From contig NC_079208.1 of the NCBI RefSeq assembly GCF_026745355.1, positions 48,269,169 to 48,333,168 of the forward strand: a stretch of 64,000 bases of DNA, in the 5' to 3' direction. The position numbers and the translations under genes are program-made. Positions 21,461 to 31,790 of the stretch are shown here, piece by piece; positions within the stretch are counted from its first letter, which is position 1, and the number at the start of each line of letters is the position of its first letter. A model generated the notes under the pieces. It worked only from the letters and a program-made list of their open reading frames with translations. It was not told where the DNA came from and did not search any database. The DNA comes from Beta vulgaris subsp. vulgaris. Its lineage: Eukaryota; Streptophyta; Magnoliopsida; Caryophyllales; Amaranthaceae.

Positions 21461-22922
21461 ATTGGATAATATTATATGTAAAGGGATAATATTATATTGT
21501 AAAGGGTAGAATGGTACTTTACTAATCATAGGTCTGTATTGTAAACATTTTAAATATTGAATGTTAGGTTAACCTACAACAGGTTAACACAATTATTCTC
21601 AATACTTGTACATGGTAACATAGCCTAAGTTTTTTTTTTCTCTCTCAGATTTTTTTTTGTTTTACAATCCTAAAAAAAAAAAAAAAAAACCAAATTTTTC
21701 GATTCTGATGGATTTCTCCACCCAAACTTCCGCTCAACCGGCCGCCGTTCAGCAGCCACCACCGGCATCGACCTCCGGACAGCCGTTGCCTCCGCCGGCG
21801 ATCCCTCACGCTGCCACGTCGCCCTTTCCGTCGTTCTTTCCCACGACGCTAACCCACTCATCTGCACCGTCGCTGTTCACGTCGTACTTCACGACGCCTC
21901 CGGCCACCGCCGTCGCATATTCCACCGCGACCGCCAGCAACGCCTCCATGGCGCCCCTCCATGGCCTCTCCTTAACCCTGCAGCAAGTCGTCCCCCCCTC
22001 CTCCGCGTCTCGCATGCCCCATCGGTTTCCGCCAGGTTTCCCCCAACCCCATGCGACACCGACCACCATCGGTTATGGTAACATGTTTTCCCTGCCCTCT
22101 TCTTCTTATATATTTGCTTTGCCACAAATATCTTCCCCTAATCTGAGTAATCTGGTAACTATCACCCTCTCTTCCCCTGAAGATTATTTATTATGGAAAA
22201 CTCAGATTACTTGTTTGCTTCTTTCCCATCAATTACTTGGTATGGTTGAAGACACTATTTCTATTCCTCCTGCTAGTATTATTGATGAACGCGGTAATTC
22301 AATTCCTAATGCTCAATTCTATGAATATTTGCGAGTTGATCAACAAATCAAATCTTGGATTTTTGCCACGTTATCTAGGGATGTTTTTGTGGATATTCAT
22401 GATTTAGCTACTTCTGTGGAAATTTGGACTCGTTTACAGACTAGGTTTATGCATGCTAGTATGGCTAGATCTATGGAATTAAAGGAACGTTTAACTCGTA
22501 TTAAAAAGACTGCTTCCCAGACTATGGATGGTTATTTACGTGAGATTAAGGTGATTGCTGATTCCCTTGCTACCATTCAGTGTCCTGTGTCGAACCAGGA
22601 TTTAGTACAGTATACTCTTTTTGGTCTGGATGGTGATTCTGAGTATGATCACATTGTCACTACTTTGCTGCATTATCCATTCCTATTAGTTTTGATAATC
22701 TACATCCTAAGTTGCTCCTTCATGAACAACGATTGTTAAATTCAAAGGATGGATCAGATTCCTCCTCTCATCATGCTTAATGGTTCTGGATCAAGTTCCT
22801 CCTCCAAGGCTAATTCTGGAGGGAGAAATCGGGGAAGAAATAACAGAACTCGAGGGGATAATAATAATCGTGGGGGTAACAATAATCAGAATGCTCGTGA
22901 CAATAATGGTGGAAATGGGGAA
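21461..22922 (+). mobile_element. Ty1/copia retrotransposon fragment (LTR end, PBS, gag)
   Basis: An LTR-like region begins near TTGGATAATATTATATG (21462) and ends about CTTGTACA (21611). It is followed by TGGTAACATAGCC (21613-21625), a degenerate form of the tRNA-iMet primer-binding site TGGTATCAGAGCC. The gag frame follows. The element stops abruptly where a truncated hAT copy begins (about 22923), so pol and the 3' LTR are missing. The AT-rich 21314-21460 upstream holds nothing recognisable. Confidence 0.65.
21708..22739 (+). pseudogene. Copia gag (UBN2/retrotran_gag type), frameshifted
   Basis: From ATG at 21708 the frame gives 343 residues. The N end is Pro/Ala/Ser-rich. Then comes the Copia gag core: 'LSSPEDYLLWKTQITCLLLS', 'LRVDQQIKSWIFATLSRDV', 'SVEIWTRLQTRFMHASMA', 'MDGYLREIKVIADSLA' and 'DLVQYTLFGLDGDSEYDHIV'. 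After 'TTLLHYP' the frame slips (about 22680), giving a false hydrophobic tail. The true continuation (LLLHEQRLLN type, then Asn/Gly-rich) is visible in another frame to about 22920. No zinc knuckle or pol remains. Confidence 0.85.
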
Positions 22923-23257
22923 TCCAAGTTTTTAGGCCTTGCATATTTAATGATTGTCCAACATTATAAAATAAAACAAATCAAACAAGATTTATAATGA
23001 AATTAAAGAGTAATAAGATTATATAGGAAAAACAAGGTTGGTGTTTACTTTTTCTATCGATGTGGGACAATATTTTTTTACATAAAGCCTATCTAAAATA
23101 TTTTACGAACATGTTTGCGAGCTTTCGAGCCGAACTCTACTAGGCTCAGGCTCGGCTAGGCTCACTAACGTCACGAACCGATCTTGAACTCGAGCCGAGC
23201 TTTGACTGAGCCGAGCTCGAACAGTTTGCGAGCCACCCTGGCTCATTAACACCCCTA
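22923..23257 (-). mobile_element. hAT-type MITE, GAGCC family, truncated copy 2
   Basis: Reverse-strand match to 3278-about 3615 of copy 1. It ends GGCTCATTAACACCCCTA (TIR) at 23257 and includes the TTCGAGCC/GAGCTCG blocks and the first snRNA-like module. The other half of the element is missing and the break abuts the Copia gag remnant at about 22923. Confidence 0.75.
23020..23068 (-). promoter_or_regulatory. snRNA-type USE + TATA module in hAT copy 2
   Basis: On the minus strand GTCCCACATCG (23068-23058) is followed by 32 nt and TATATA (23025-23020), the same arrangement as at 3493-3541. Retention of both motifs and the exact spacing in a diverged copy suggests shared ancestry or constraint. 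Confidence 0.5.
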
Positions 23258-24043
23258 GTTGAGACTGAGCCTGTCAATTTTTCCCATTAGAAGTCCTTAA
23301 TAAAACTGACTTTAAATCATGTTCACTATCTATCAATTAACTTATTACGATAAATGAATCAATACATTTTTTTTAAGGATCATTAAGACAACTGACTTTG
23401 AGATCATTTACAATATATCGATTATTACGATAAATGAATCAATACAACTTTTTTGTTGCAGTGTCATCAATACAAGTATACAACTATAAGAAAATTACGT
23501 TTTTTACTACTAACTTCAATTTTCGAGTGGATAATTACTTTTTTTTTTTTACTAGGTAAGTTTTTTAGGGACTTTTTTTTTTACTACGTACATAATTAGC
23601 GTTACCCCTTAGTGAGTTAGTGGTCCCTTGTTCTTACACTAATCAAAAAACCAAAACACTTTAGGAGCATGCCTAGTTATACGGCAGATGTTGGGAGGTA
23701 AGTTGGTAGAAGCAGACAATAATATGTACTCAAAAAATATTTACAATTAAGGCATGTAGCCGTCTTATTTGGTGGGGATCATCTATCCTTGCAAGATCGT
23801 GATAAAAAGTTAATGCATATTCTCCTATATACTATAATCCAGTTGAGACCCAAAGTATTTTATGCAGGCAACTCCCCTTATTTGGAGGCTAACTTCATCA
23901 AAGATTGCCTGCCCAAAAAAGGGCCGTACTTTTTGCCACAATCCTGATTAAAGTTTTCGGCATTTGAAGAGATGGAGAATCATCCACATTTGACAAGCAG
24001 AATAAACTTTTAACTCTTTACCTTTCTCCTTCATCTCTCATCA
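23258..24043 (+). other. Intergenic region upstream of the histidine-rich gene
   Basis: It contains a direct repeat (ATTACGATAAATGAATCAAT at about 23344 and 23423). The last ~300 bp should hold the promoter of the 24044 gene. A TATATACTATAA-like AT motif occurs at 23826. Assignment of a TATA box is tentative. Confidence 0.35.
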
Positions 24044-25522
24044 ATGGCATCCCTCTTAGTCTCACTACTCATCGCGTTTGTTTTTCTTACCTTTCCATCA
24101 GTAACCATGGCAGCTAGCGACATCTACTATGCACCGTCACTCCCACCACCACCACCACCGCCGCCACTAAAGATGTCACCCCCATCAGAAGGTGTTCCCT
24201 TCGCACCACCACCACCATTAGGAAGCGTGCCCTTGGCACCACCACCACCATCAGAAAGCGTTCCCTTGGAGCAACCACCACCATCAGAAAACCACCTAAT
24301 CCTCTCACCACCACCATCGCACGAACTCTTTCTACTACCACATTTTATGCCACACCGCAAGACCATCCTACCACCATACCATTTACCGCCAAGGATTATT
24401 CTTCCACCGTGTCATCCATGTCATAAGCTGCCACACAAGTTCAGGCCCCACCCACATAAACCTAAATTCAAACCACACAAACATAGACCACCGCACAAGT
24501 TTATTATACCACATCATCATCGTCACCACCATATGAGAAGTCATCATTGGGAGCCAATCCATAGGCATCACTCCCAACATCATCATCATTGGGCGCCATA
24601 CCACAGGCACCACTCTTACCACAGGCACCACTCTCCCGAGCATCATCATCATCATCATCATTGGGAGCCATACCACAGACATCACTCTCCTGAGCATCAT
24701 GAGCATCATCATTCTTCTGAACATCATCATCATGGTCGTTATCATCATCATTGGGATCTATTCCATGGTCACCCCTTCTTCCACCCTTATTATGAACCAA
24801 TACATCACCACCATGGCCATCATCATCATAGACGAAGACATCATGGCCATGGCCATGGCCACAGTCAACCAATAGTTCATCATCACCACCAGAGGCCATT
24901 CTACAGGCACAATGTCACACCACCTCATCACTTAAGAAGAGGACACCACAACCATGAACAACCAACTCATCACCGGGGGACAACATCCCCCCACCATGGC
25001 ACGACATATCATAGACACCCCCTACCAGTGACTCACCATCATGTAGCATCATACCATAGGGCTCGACCTCCAACATATCACCATCATGCAACACCATACC
25101 ACAGGGCTCGCCCTCCAGTCTCTCACCAACACAGAACAATAGTCCACGGACACCACACTGGGACACCTCATCATGAGAACCACAATCATCAAAATCATGG
25201 CCATCCTGTTCATCACTATCATGGAACGCATTACAATAGACATGATCCTCCGTTATCTCATCATCACCAAGAGCAAACACATCATAGCCATACAAGGATG
25301 CCTCAACATCACGCCAAGCCACCTCATAGCCACCATTCTCCAACATTACATCATACAAAACCACACTCTAAGAAACACAATCCATCAACACCACATCATC
25401 ACAGTACAGACCTAAATCATCAGCACCACCAACACTATCATGATCACCACCAACACCATCCACCTTCTCCAGAAATAAGTGACAAGAAGCAAACGGAGGA
25501 AGCAGAACCACCTTCATTATGA
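24044..25522 (+). CDS. Secreted proline-rich, extremely histidine-rich protein
   Basis: A single 492-residue exon. Residues 1-24 are a clear signal peptide (MASLLVSLLIAFVFLTFPSV then TMAA), so the product should enter the secretory pathway. Residues about 30-95 are extensin-like (LPPPPPPPPLK, then repeated PPPPSESVPL blocks). Next comes a basic Pro/His stretch with the only two cysteines (PPCHPCHK, about residues 126-133). From about residue 150 to 475 it is dominated by histidine: about 140 His in total by hand count (near 28%), in HHHHHHH runs and repeats such as WEPYHRHHSPEHH, HHGHGHGHS and YHRARPP. The tail is acidic (SDKKQTEEAEPPSL). No enzyme domain. The composition predicts binding of Zn, Ni, Cu or similar ions and pH-dependent charge in the wall or apoplast; this is inference. 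The start has a good context (TCAATGGC). Long Asp- or Met-rich frames on the opposite strand are shadows of the CAT/CAC repeats. Confidence 0.88.
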   Translation: MASLLVSLLIAFVFLTFPSVTMAASDIYYAPSLPPPPPPPPLKMSPPSEGVPFAPPPPLGSVPLAPPPPSESVPLEQPPPSENHLILSPPPSHELFLLPHFMPHRKTILPPYHLPPRIILPPCHPCHKLPHKFRPHPHKPKFKPHKHRPPHKFIIPHHHRHHHMRSHHWEPIHRHHSQHHHHWAPYHRHHSYHRHHSPEHHHHHHHWEPYHRHHSPEHHEHHHSSEHHHHGRYHHHWDLFHGHPFFHPYYEPIHHHHGHHHHRRRHHGHGHGHSQPIVHHHHQRPFYRHNVTPPHHLRRGHHNHEQPTHHRGTTSPHHGTTYHRHPLPVTHHHVASYHRARPPTYHHHATPYHRARPPVSHQHRTIVHGHHTGTPHHENHNHQNHGHPVHHYHGTHYNRHDPPLSHHHQEQTHHSHTRMPQHHAKPPHSHHSPTLHHTKPHSKKHNPSTPHHHSTDLNHQHHQHYHDHHQHHPPSPEISDKKQTEEAEPPSL

Positions 25523-26762
25523 TGATGGATTGGGCAACCGATGGCAAAATTCTTTAGAGCACATCTTTTAGATTGTTAACCTTTGTGAATGTAGCCTCAA
25601 TTCTTGGTCTCTAGTCTAAGCTCCATGAACACTTGGCAGATACAAGTTAAGCAAGAACAACTTGAAGAAGAATGGATTGAGTAGCTACTAGATTAGTCCA
25701 CTAAATGGCTTTTAACAAAAAAGAAAAGAAAAGAAACATCCAAGTGTTAAATTATTTTAATTTTTATGATATAATGATATGAAGAAAGTTCATTTCTGAT
25801 TTAATTGGTTCTTCATCTGTATGTACTAAACTTTTCACTATGAAGCTTCATGTAGAGGATATTTCCTTAGAATCTACTTTAAACATTCATCAGTCACTTA
25901 ACTTATTCAAAAATTAAAATCATGAAATCCATAAGAGCTTTATCGGTCTTGTGCATCTGCTCCAACTTTGCAGGTGATACCTATAGTCTCAAATCCCTTG
26001 TGGAAAGTTATATTCTGATTCGCTATAACCCTCAAAAATTGCCTGCTATATTATCCTCTATGCAGTACTGAGTGCATTCACCAGTCAATGACTCAAAATC
26101 ACCTCTTTTATGTATCTCTAATTCTCTATAAATCACCTTGGAAGTTAGAATTTAATAATTAGCAAAATTTTGCACTGAGATATAGCAGAATAGCAGATAT
26201 TCGAGATTGCAAAGAGATAAAGAATAGAATCGCTATAGTTATAAGAGCAAGACTCATTATTTCAACCACCTATGTTTCCAAAGTGCTGTTATATGAAAAA
26301 AGGAGCATATAAAGAACTTGCTCATCTTCTGCACTATGAATTTCAGACCTATCACCAAATATCAGAAAGGTGGCAAGGATAGGGAGCCATCTCGGTCCTA
26401 GAAGTTTCAAAGTCTAGAATTACGAACTTGCCTGAGCATAATTCCCTACTTATCTAGTAAGCATTATATACTCAAGCAAGAAACATCCAACATTATGCAA
26501 GGACAAGTTACTACTAACTCTTACACACAATGATCAAGCTACAAAAACCCAACGACCAAAATTTATAGTTGTGGAGACAAACTCATCTCAAGTAAGAGGC
26601 CAATAAAATCCAATGTAAAACATGTTGGCTGAAGCTACTACAGGATAATAAGAGCCAGTTTCAATCGTCCACAAGACAATCAACAATACCCTTCCTCTTT
26701 AACCCTCAAACTTTCTAAAAGAACCCAACTTTTTTTTAAGTATAAGAAGGCAATAATTCATA
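25523..26762. other. Intergenic, no gene seen
   Basis: Downstream of the histidine-rich gene. Only short interrupted frames on both strands and no TE termini recognised until the Stowaway MITE at 26763. Confidence 0.4.
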
Positions 26763-27019
26763 CTTCCTCCGTTTCTTTTTACTTGTAACGGTTTGACTTT
26801 TACACTATTCACCAACTCTACTTAGTTTATGTTTGGTGATTTATAGTTAAGGAAAAACATATTCATGTGGGATCTTGTTAGATTCGTCTGAATGTATATT
26901 TTTCGAATATATACTTTTTATAATTTTTATTTATCGGTAATTAAACTTATTGATGGTTGAAATTATGCATTGGCAAGCGTGAAAGTCAAACTGTTGCAAG
27001 TAAAAAGAAACAGAGGAAG
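26763..27019. mobile_element. Stowaway MITE 2
   Basis: CTTCCTCCGTTTCTTTTTAC at the left and its near-inverse (AAAAAGAAACAGAGGAAG) at the right, flanked by TA (26761-26762, 27020-27021). 257 bp. Confidence 0.85.
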
Positions 27020-27273
27020 TATTAAAAAACACAAAATTAGCTGACATCAACAAATTCTTTCTCATCCAAGTAATGCAGATAACACCAACATATCAAATAA
27101 TTAACCCAAAAAAGTAACTCTTTTTACTTATATCAACAAATTGACAGAAAAGAGAAACTCATTCATTTCATCAAATGAATCTATACAAAATCAAAACCTC
27201 CAACAAAATTGCAAAAACAAAAACAACCCAATAACTCAAAAATGTCCTAAAACTAACATAAATATCAAAATAA

Positions 27274-27569
27274 AACAAAGAGGTACCTTTGCCCTTCTTA
27301 TCACCACCAATCAATCTCAAAAGTGTTTCCAACGCTTAATTGCGTGTTGGGAAACGTGTTTGCACGCCTGACATTGTAGCCTCAAAACAATTTTCTTGGT
27401 AGTTTTAGCTTTTTTGTGATAAATTGGTTTAGTTTGACCTCCATCACCAGATTGTTTGCGATCGTAAACTGTCTTTACCCTTTTTGTACTAGGTGACTTT
27501 GTGGGTTGTGTGTTCCTTACCCTCTTTGTTTTTGCAGTAAGTTTTCTTCACTTTTGGGATGTTCACCAT
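27274..27569 (-). pseudogene. RPL36A: Processed pseudogene of cytosolic ribosomal protein eL42 (L44/L36a)
   Basis: From ATG at 27569 the minus strand reads [20 protein letters not shown], then TTHKVT, an in-frame TAG where the family has Gln, then YKKGKDSL. A short internal deletion removes the AQGKRRYD region. The reading resumes as 'RKQSG'-like sequence, '[20 protein letters not shown]', '[20 protein letters not shown]', and after another one-base shift 'GGDKKGKGTSLF'. The family is a zinc-binding 60S subunit protein of about 105 residues. The functional plant genes I recall carry introns, whereas this copy is continuous, so it looks like a reverse-transcribed mRNA. It has at least three disabling lesions. 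The plus-strand 76-codon frame over it is a shadow. Confidence 0.88.
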
Positions 27570-27824
27570 TTTTGCTGAGAATTTTTACAACTTTCAAGTA
27601 TGATGAACCCTGTAAAAATTGTTTGTTTGAGGGGTGATTTCGGGTTTGGGGTTGGTGTGGGCTTTGAGGGAAATTTTGGGTGTTTGTATAGATTGTAAAT
27701 AGTGTTGAGCCCGTCGAAATTTATATGGACTTTATGCAATTGGTATTATTATGGACTCGGGTCCATGTCTCATATTGCATGGACCCGACCCCAAACTGAC
27801 ACGCCCGCCCTTCCTTCATAGTGA

Positions 27825-27858
27825 CACGTGTAATAACCATCCTCACATGGATATAAAA
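27825..27858 (+). promoter_or_regulatory. Orphan G-box + TATA promoter-like module
   Basis: A perfect CACGTG G-box (27825-27830, within GACACGTGTAA) lies 21 bp before TATAAAA (27852-27858). A CT-rich stretch resembling a 5' leader follows (27905-27945), then an ATG at 28025. It may be a captured or decayed promoter. Confidence 0.35.
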
Positions 27859-28024
27859 ACCAAAAAAAAAATTGTCATAAGGTGATAAGACTAAAATCAA
27901 AACTTTCTCTCTTCATAATTACTCTCAACCTCCTCTCTCGACAAATTCAAAACCATCAAAAAATTCGCGAAAAACTCTTTAGATTTGCAAGAAGAACTTT
28001 AATAATTAATCAACTAAACAAACA

Positions 28025-28102
28025 ATGAATGTGCAAGAAGAATACGAACTAGTAAATAAGAAGAATAAAAAGGTTATTGATGAATATTTTGAACAAAAAT
28101 AG
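28025..28102 (+). CDS. Small 25-residue ORF behind the promoter-like module
   Basis: MNVQEEYELVNKKNKKVIDE followed by YFEQK and a TAG. Highly charged, no recognised family. It sits about 165 bp after the TATA-like box. Its last 24 bp (GATGAATATTTTGAACAAAA type) begin a unit that is repeated at about 28150, so the end of the frame lies in repeat DNA. It may be a first exon or chance. Confidence 0.2.
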   Translation: MNVQEEYELVNKKNKKVIDEYFEQK

Positions 28103-28210
28103 TTTATATTTGCAATTAAGTAACAAAATTGCTTGAAACTTACAAATTCATGAATATTTTGAACAAAAATAGTCTACATTTGCAATTTACTAACAAAATT
28201 GCTTGAATTT
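28075..28210. repeat. Two-unit direct repeat of about 66 bp
   Basis: ATGAATATTTTGAACAAAA, then ATAGT(T/C)TA(T/C)ATTTGCAATT and AACAAAATTGCTTGAA, occurs at about 28080 and again at about 28150. It leads into the larger minisatellite downstream. Confidence 0.75.
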
Positions 28211-28429
28211 TGTAGTTCCAAAAAAAATCTCCCTGACAAACGTTGAAACTTTACTTGAAAATAGTGGGAAAGGAAAAAGAAGACAAAAACGCAAAATCAA
28301 TTATATGGAAAGTGTTAAACAGATTAAATTAGACAAAAGAACATTCAACAAAGTAAGTTACTACATTTTTAACGGATTTTATAAACATTTTATTAAAATT
28401 TCTAGACATTTTAATACTTGCAATTGGAA

Positions 28430-29095
28430 ATGAATATGTAGAAAGTTGAATATTTAGGGTAGAAAGTTGTATATCTGGTTTTGCAATTGAATGTTATACT
28501 TCACAAACAGAATTACTACTGTTTCTATTTATGCATATTTATGCTCCAAAAAATGGATATTTACTTAGAAAATTGAATATCTGGTATTGCAATTGATTTT
28601 GATATTGTTTTGATTTAAACATTTTTATGCTGCAAAAATGAATATTTAGGTTAGAAAGTTGTATATCTCGTTTTGCAATTGAATGGTATTGCAACAAAAT
28701 TATCCTGTTTTGATGTATGCATATTCATGCTGCAAAAATGAATATTTAAGTTAGAAAGTTGTGTATATGGTTCTGCAATTGAATTTTATGCTTCACAAAT
28801 AGAATTATACTATTTTGATTTATGCATATTCATGCTGTAAAAAAAAGAATATTTACCTTAATAAGTTGAATATTTGGTTTTGCAATTGAAAGTTATGCTT
28901 CACAAATAGATTTATACTATGTTTTTTTTATGTAGGCATATTCATGCTGCAAAAAATGAATATTTACCTTTAAAGTTGAATATTTGATTTTGCAGTTAAA
29001 AGTTATGCTTCACGAATATAATTACATTGTTTTGATATTGAATTTTTATGCTCCACCAAATGGATATTTAGCTGAGAAAATTGAATTTAATTGTT
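28430..29095 (+). repeat. AT-rich minisatellite, about 7 units of 83-120 bp
   Basis: Degenerate units share ATGCTGCAAAAATGAATATT, then AGTTGAATATCTGGTTTTGC, AATTGAA and TATGCTTCACAAATAGAATT. Unit starts are near 28430, 28551, 28634, 28734, 28839, 28950 and 29055. Each unit keeps the order of these blocks. No open frame survives. Confidence 0.8.
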
Positions 29096-29384
29096 TGAAT
29101 AATAAAGTTTAACTGCTTGAAATAAGAGGAAAAGACAAACAGTTCGTCTTGCAAGAGACCGCCTAATTATAAGTTATAATTAGGCCCGCCCAGGCCCAAT
29201 ACCATTTACCCATAGCGCCCATTAGCTCACAATCCATAAACCCAACCAAAAACAAAAATAAATGAAACTGTAAACGCCATTGATGCGTTTCAAAACCTCA
29301 AACTGCAAGCTCTCTCTTCTCTCTCTTCACTCTCTTCATTTCAGATTGGTTTTTGCCCAAAAATCGCTCATAAACACTCGAAAA

Positions 29385-29550
29385 CTCACCAAATTTCATT
29401 CTCTTTGTTGTTTGTTGAAGAACACCCAAATTTCAGCTGGGTTTTTGCCCAAAAATCGCCAAAAAAAAGGCTCAAAAACACTCCAAATTTCAAAGAAATT
29501 TCAATCTCTTTGTTGTTTGTTGAAGAACACCGAAAATTCAGTTGGATAAT
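29385..29550 (+). repeat. Two to three unit direct repeat of about 112 bp
   Basis: TCTTTGTTGTTTGTTGAAGA followed by ACACC(C/G)AAA(T/A)TTCAG occurs at 29402 and 29507, with the GGTTTTTGCCCAAAAATCGC block at 29347 and 29439. A related short repeat (CAGTTTGTATCTTAGATTC) lies at 29738 and 29779. Confidence 0.75.
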
Positions 29551-30420
29551 TGTTTCGAAAAGTTTAGTAAGCAATTTTGAGTTGATTTTTGATCTAAATT
29601 CAGTTTGTAGCTTAGATTCTTCAATAATTTGCATATGTGTGTTAAATTTGAGCAAACTTAGGGTTTTGTTTGGTGGAAAATCACTTACAGAGTAAAATTT
29701 GAACTTAAATTCAGCTTAATTTGGTGGAAAATCAACTTATATTCAGTTTGTATCTTAGATTCTTCAATCTCTCAAATTCAGTTTGTATCTTAGATTCTTC
29801 AATCTCTCAAATTATCTTTCTTGTTTGTTTATTTCCATCAATGTGTAACTTAATTGTTGTGGAAATACAGTAGATGATGTAGTTGGGGAGTGAAAAATTG
29901 CAAATGTTCATATGAATTGCTTACTGGAGCATTTGACATATAATTGTTGAGTAACAAATGTACTATTGCAAAACATCAAAATTATTGTACTTCATGCTGC
30001 ATCTTAATGGCAAGAACAACATCCTCAAACTTCATGTTGCCCACTGTTGACTAGCTTGTGCACTACTTGACAATTAAAATGCACATGGGAGTTGAATTAA
30101 TTATTCTAGATTGCATATATATTACTATTCAGTTATTAATAACCACTCTAAGTCATTTAGTAACCAGTTTAGGTTGATTTGTGATAAGTTTCATTCCATC
30201 ACTTTGCATATTATTATTCTAGCCAAGTTCCTATTTTGTTTTCTAAGTATCATTGTTTTATGTTCAAACAATTTAAAGTATACTAAAGGAAAGAAATCAA
30301 CTGAATTAGCTAGTATTAGTGTATTTGTAACTACTTTAATTCATTTAGTAACCAGTTTAGGTTGATTTGTGATAAGCTTCATTCAATTATTCCATATTCC
30401 TATTTTTGTGTTTACTGCAG

Positions 30421-30644
30421 ACATGCCCTCGTTTGACTTGGGTATACTTGGGCTCAATGACATACCCCTGCAGCCACAACAACAGACACAAGCAGCTGAC
30501 CCTAATCCAGCGTATTACAGAAAATCAAAAAGACGCCAAGACATTGCATTCGCTGTAGTTCTGGAAAAAAAAAGATCTCCAACGAAGAAGAAACCATCTC
30601 CAACAAACAAAAACAGTCTACAACGAAGCAAAACGCCTCTGTGA
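30421..30644 (+). CDS. Exon-like segment, unknown protein (MPSFDLG)
   Basis: A good acceptor (TTTACTGCAG, ending 30420) precedes a frame reading MPSFDLGILGLNDIPLQPQQ and ending in a Lys/Pro/Ser-rich basic tail, with TGA at 30642-30644. About 74 residues remain. It resembles the C-terminal exon of a nuclear protein or transposon-encoded protein. No upstream exon could be identified. A direct repeat (TTTAGTAACCAGTTTAGGTT, at 30157 and 30344) lies just before it. Confidence 0.3.
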
Positions 30645-31406
30645 TGGAATGACGACTAGTAATAAGATCGTCTCCAAAAAAAGTAGTTTGAACCATTTTG
30701 TGACAATTACTTAGTTTGCATGCTTATGTGATGATTACTTAGTTATTACCAAAAAGGACAATTACATCTGGTTAGTTTATTTGCTGAATGTGTAATCAAG
30801 TGTTTTGTTTTGATACTCAAGTGTCTGTTAATCAGTAAAAGCAGGTTTATAATTCCAAACTTATGTTAATCTGTAAGTTCGTTGTATTCTATTAATGACT
30901 GTTATATGTCAACTAGAGACTATGATATGTCAATTAGTGACTACTAATGTTAATCAGTAAGTTGTACTTTAATCCATTTAATGTCCATTGAAGCTTGTTT
31001 AAATTAGTCACCTATTTTTCACTTGCTGAATACTTTAATTTTACAATTATATTGGACCTAATTATTGGAAAAATAAATAAATGAGTAAAATAAGTACTTT
31101 AAGTCATCAAAAGACTAATTTAACTCCATTTAGGGGTTAATTTAAATTTGACTCCAATAAAATAGGTACTTTAATAAGAGACCATAATATGCCAATTGGT
31201 GACTAGTTTAATCCCTTATGGGACTACGATAAAAAATTACAAAACAAAAGGCTAATATAAATTCATTTGGTACCTAATTTAAACTAATTGGTGACCACTT
31301 TACTATATTTACAAAATATTTAAGAAATGGAAAGAAAAAATATATTTCATTTACCATAATCACTAACAAAAATGTCAATCTGATTACATGTGTGGATTCC
31401 TCAATG

Positions 31407-31790
31407 TCAAAAAATTAATAGCTGACCCACAAAAACCATTCTGTCACCAACATAAATCCTTTTGTGACCACTATAATCTTCCAAGAAACTACAACAATCT
31501 AGCAGGAGAGTGTAAGAACCAAACTCCTTTGGTGCATTAGAAGCAACAACAGCTTTACTGCCTCGACTTTTCTCAAGCCCTAATTTGGGCCTCACACTTC
31601 TTCCCTTAGGTTTGCACTGATGAGGATCAAGTGACAGTAGAAGCGCTTGATGTAGTGGGATCTATGGAATAAGATTGTAAATCAGCAACATCAAGGTTAG
31701 CAAACAAAGCCTCAACAGCACCGAGATCACTCTTATAGCCATTCTCCACAATCTTCCTTATCTCTTCATTTTCATCACATCTCCTGATAA
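31407..31790 (-). pseudogene. Exon-like remnants, possibly FAR1/MULE-type protein
   Basis: On the minus strand one frame reads RCDENEEIRKIVENGYKSDL then GAVEALFANLDVADLQSYSI and ends at a stop (about 31790-31630). A second reads 'CKPKGRSVRPKLGLEKSRGS' and onward to 31407. The second motif is like the linker near the C end of FAR1-related/MULE transposases (KPKGR...EKS). The frames differ and no complete gene can be assembled. Assignment is weak. Confidence 0.25.

Noticed and set aside
24114..25364. Several long minus-strand frames rich in Asp, Met or Val opposite the histidine-rich gene
   Set aside because: They are antisense readings of CAT/CAC codon repeats; composition is forced by the sense strand.
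28430..29095. CRISPR-like spaced repeats
   Set aside because: Units are contiguous and degenerate, without conserved repeats separated by unique spacers; a plant minisatellite is the better reading.
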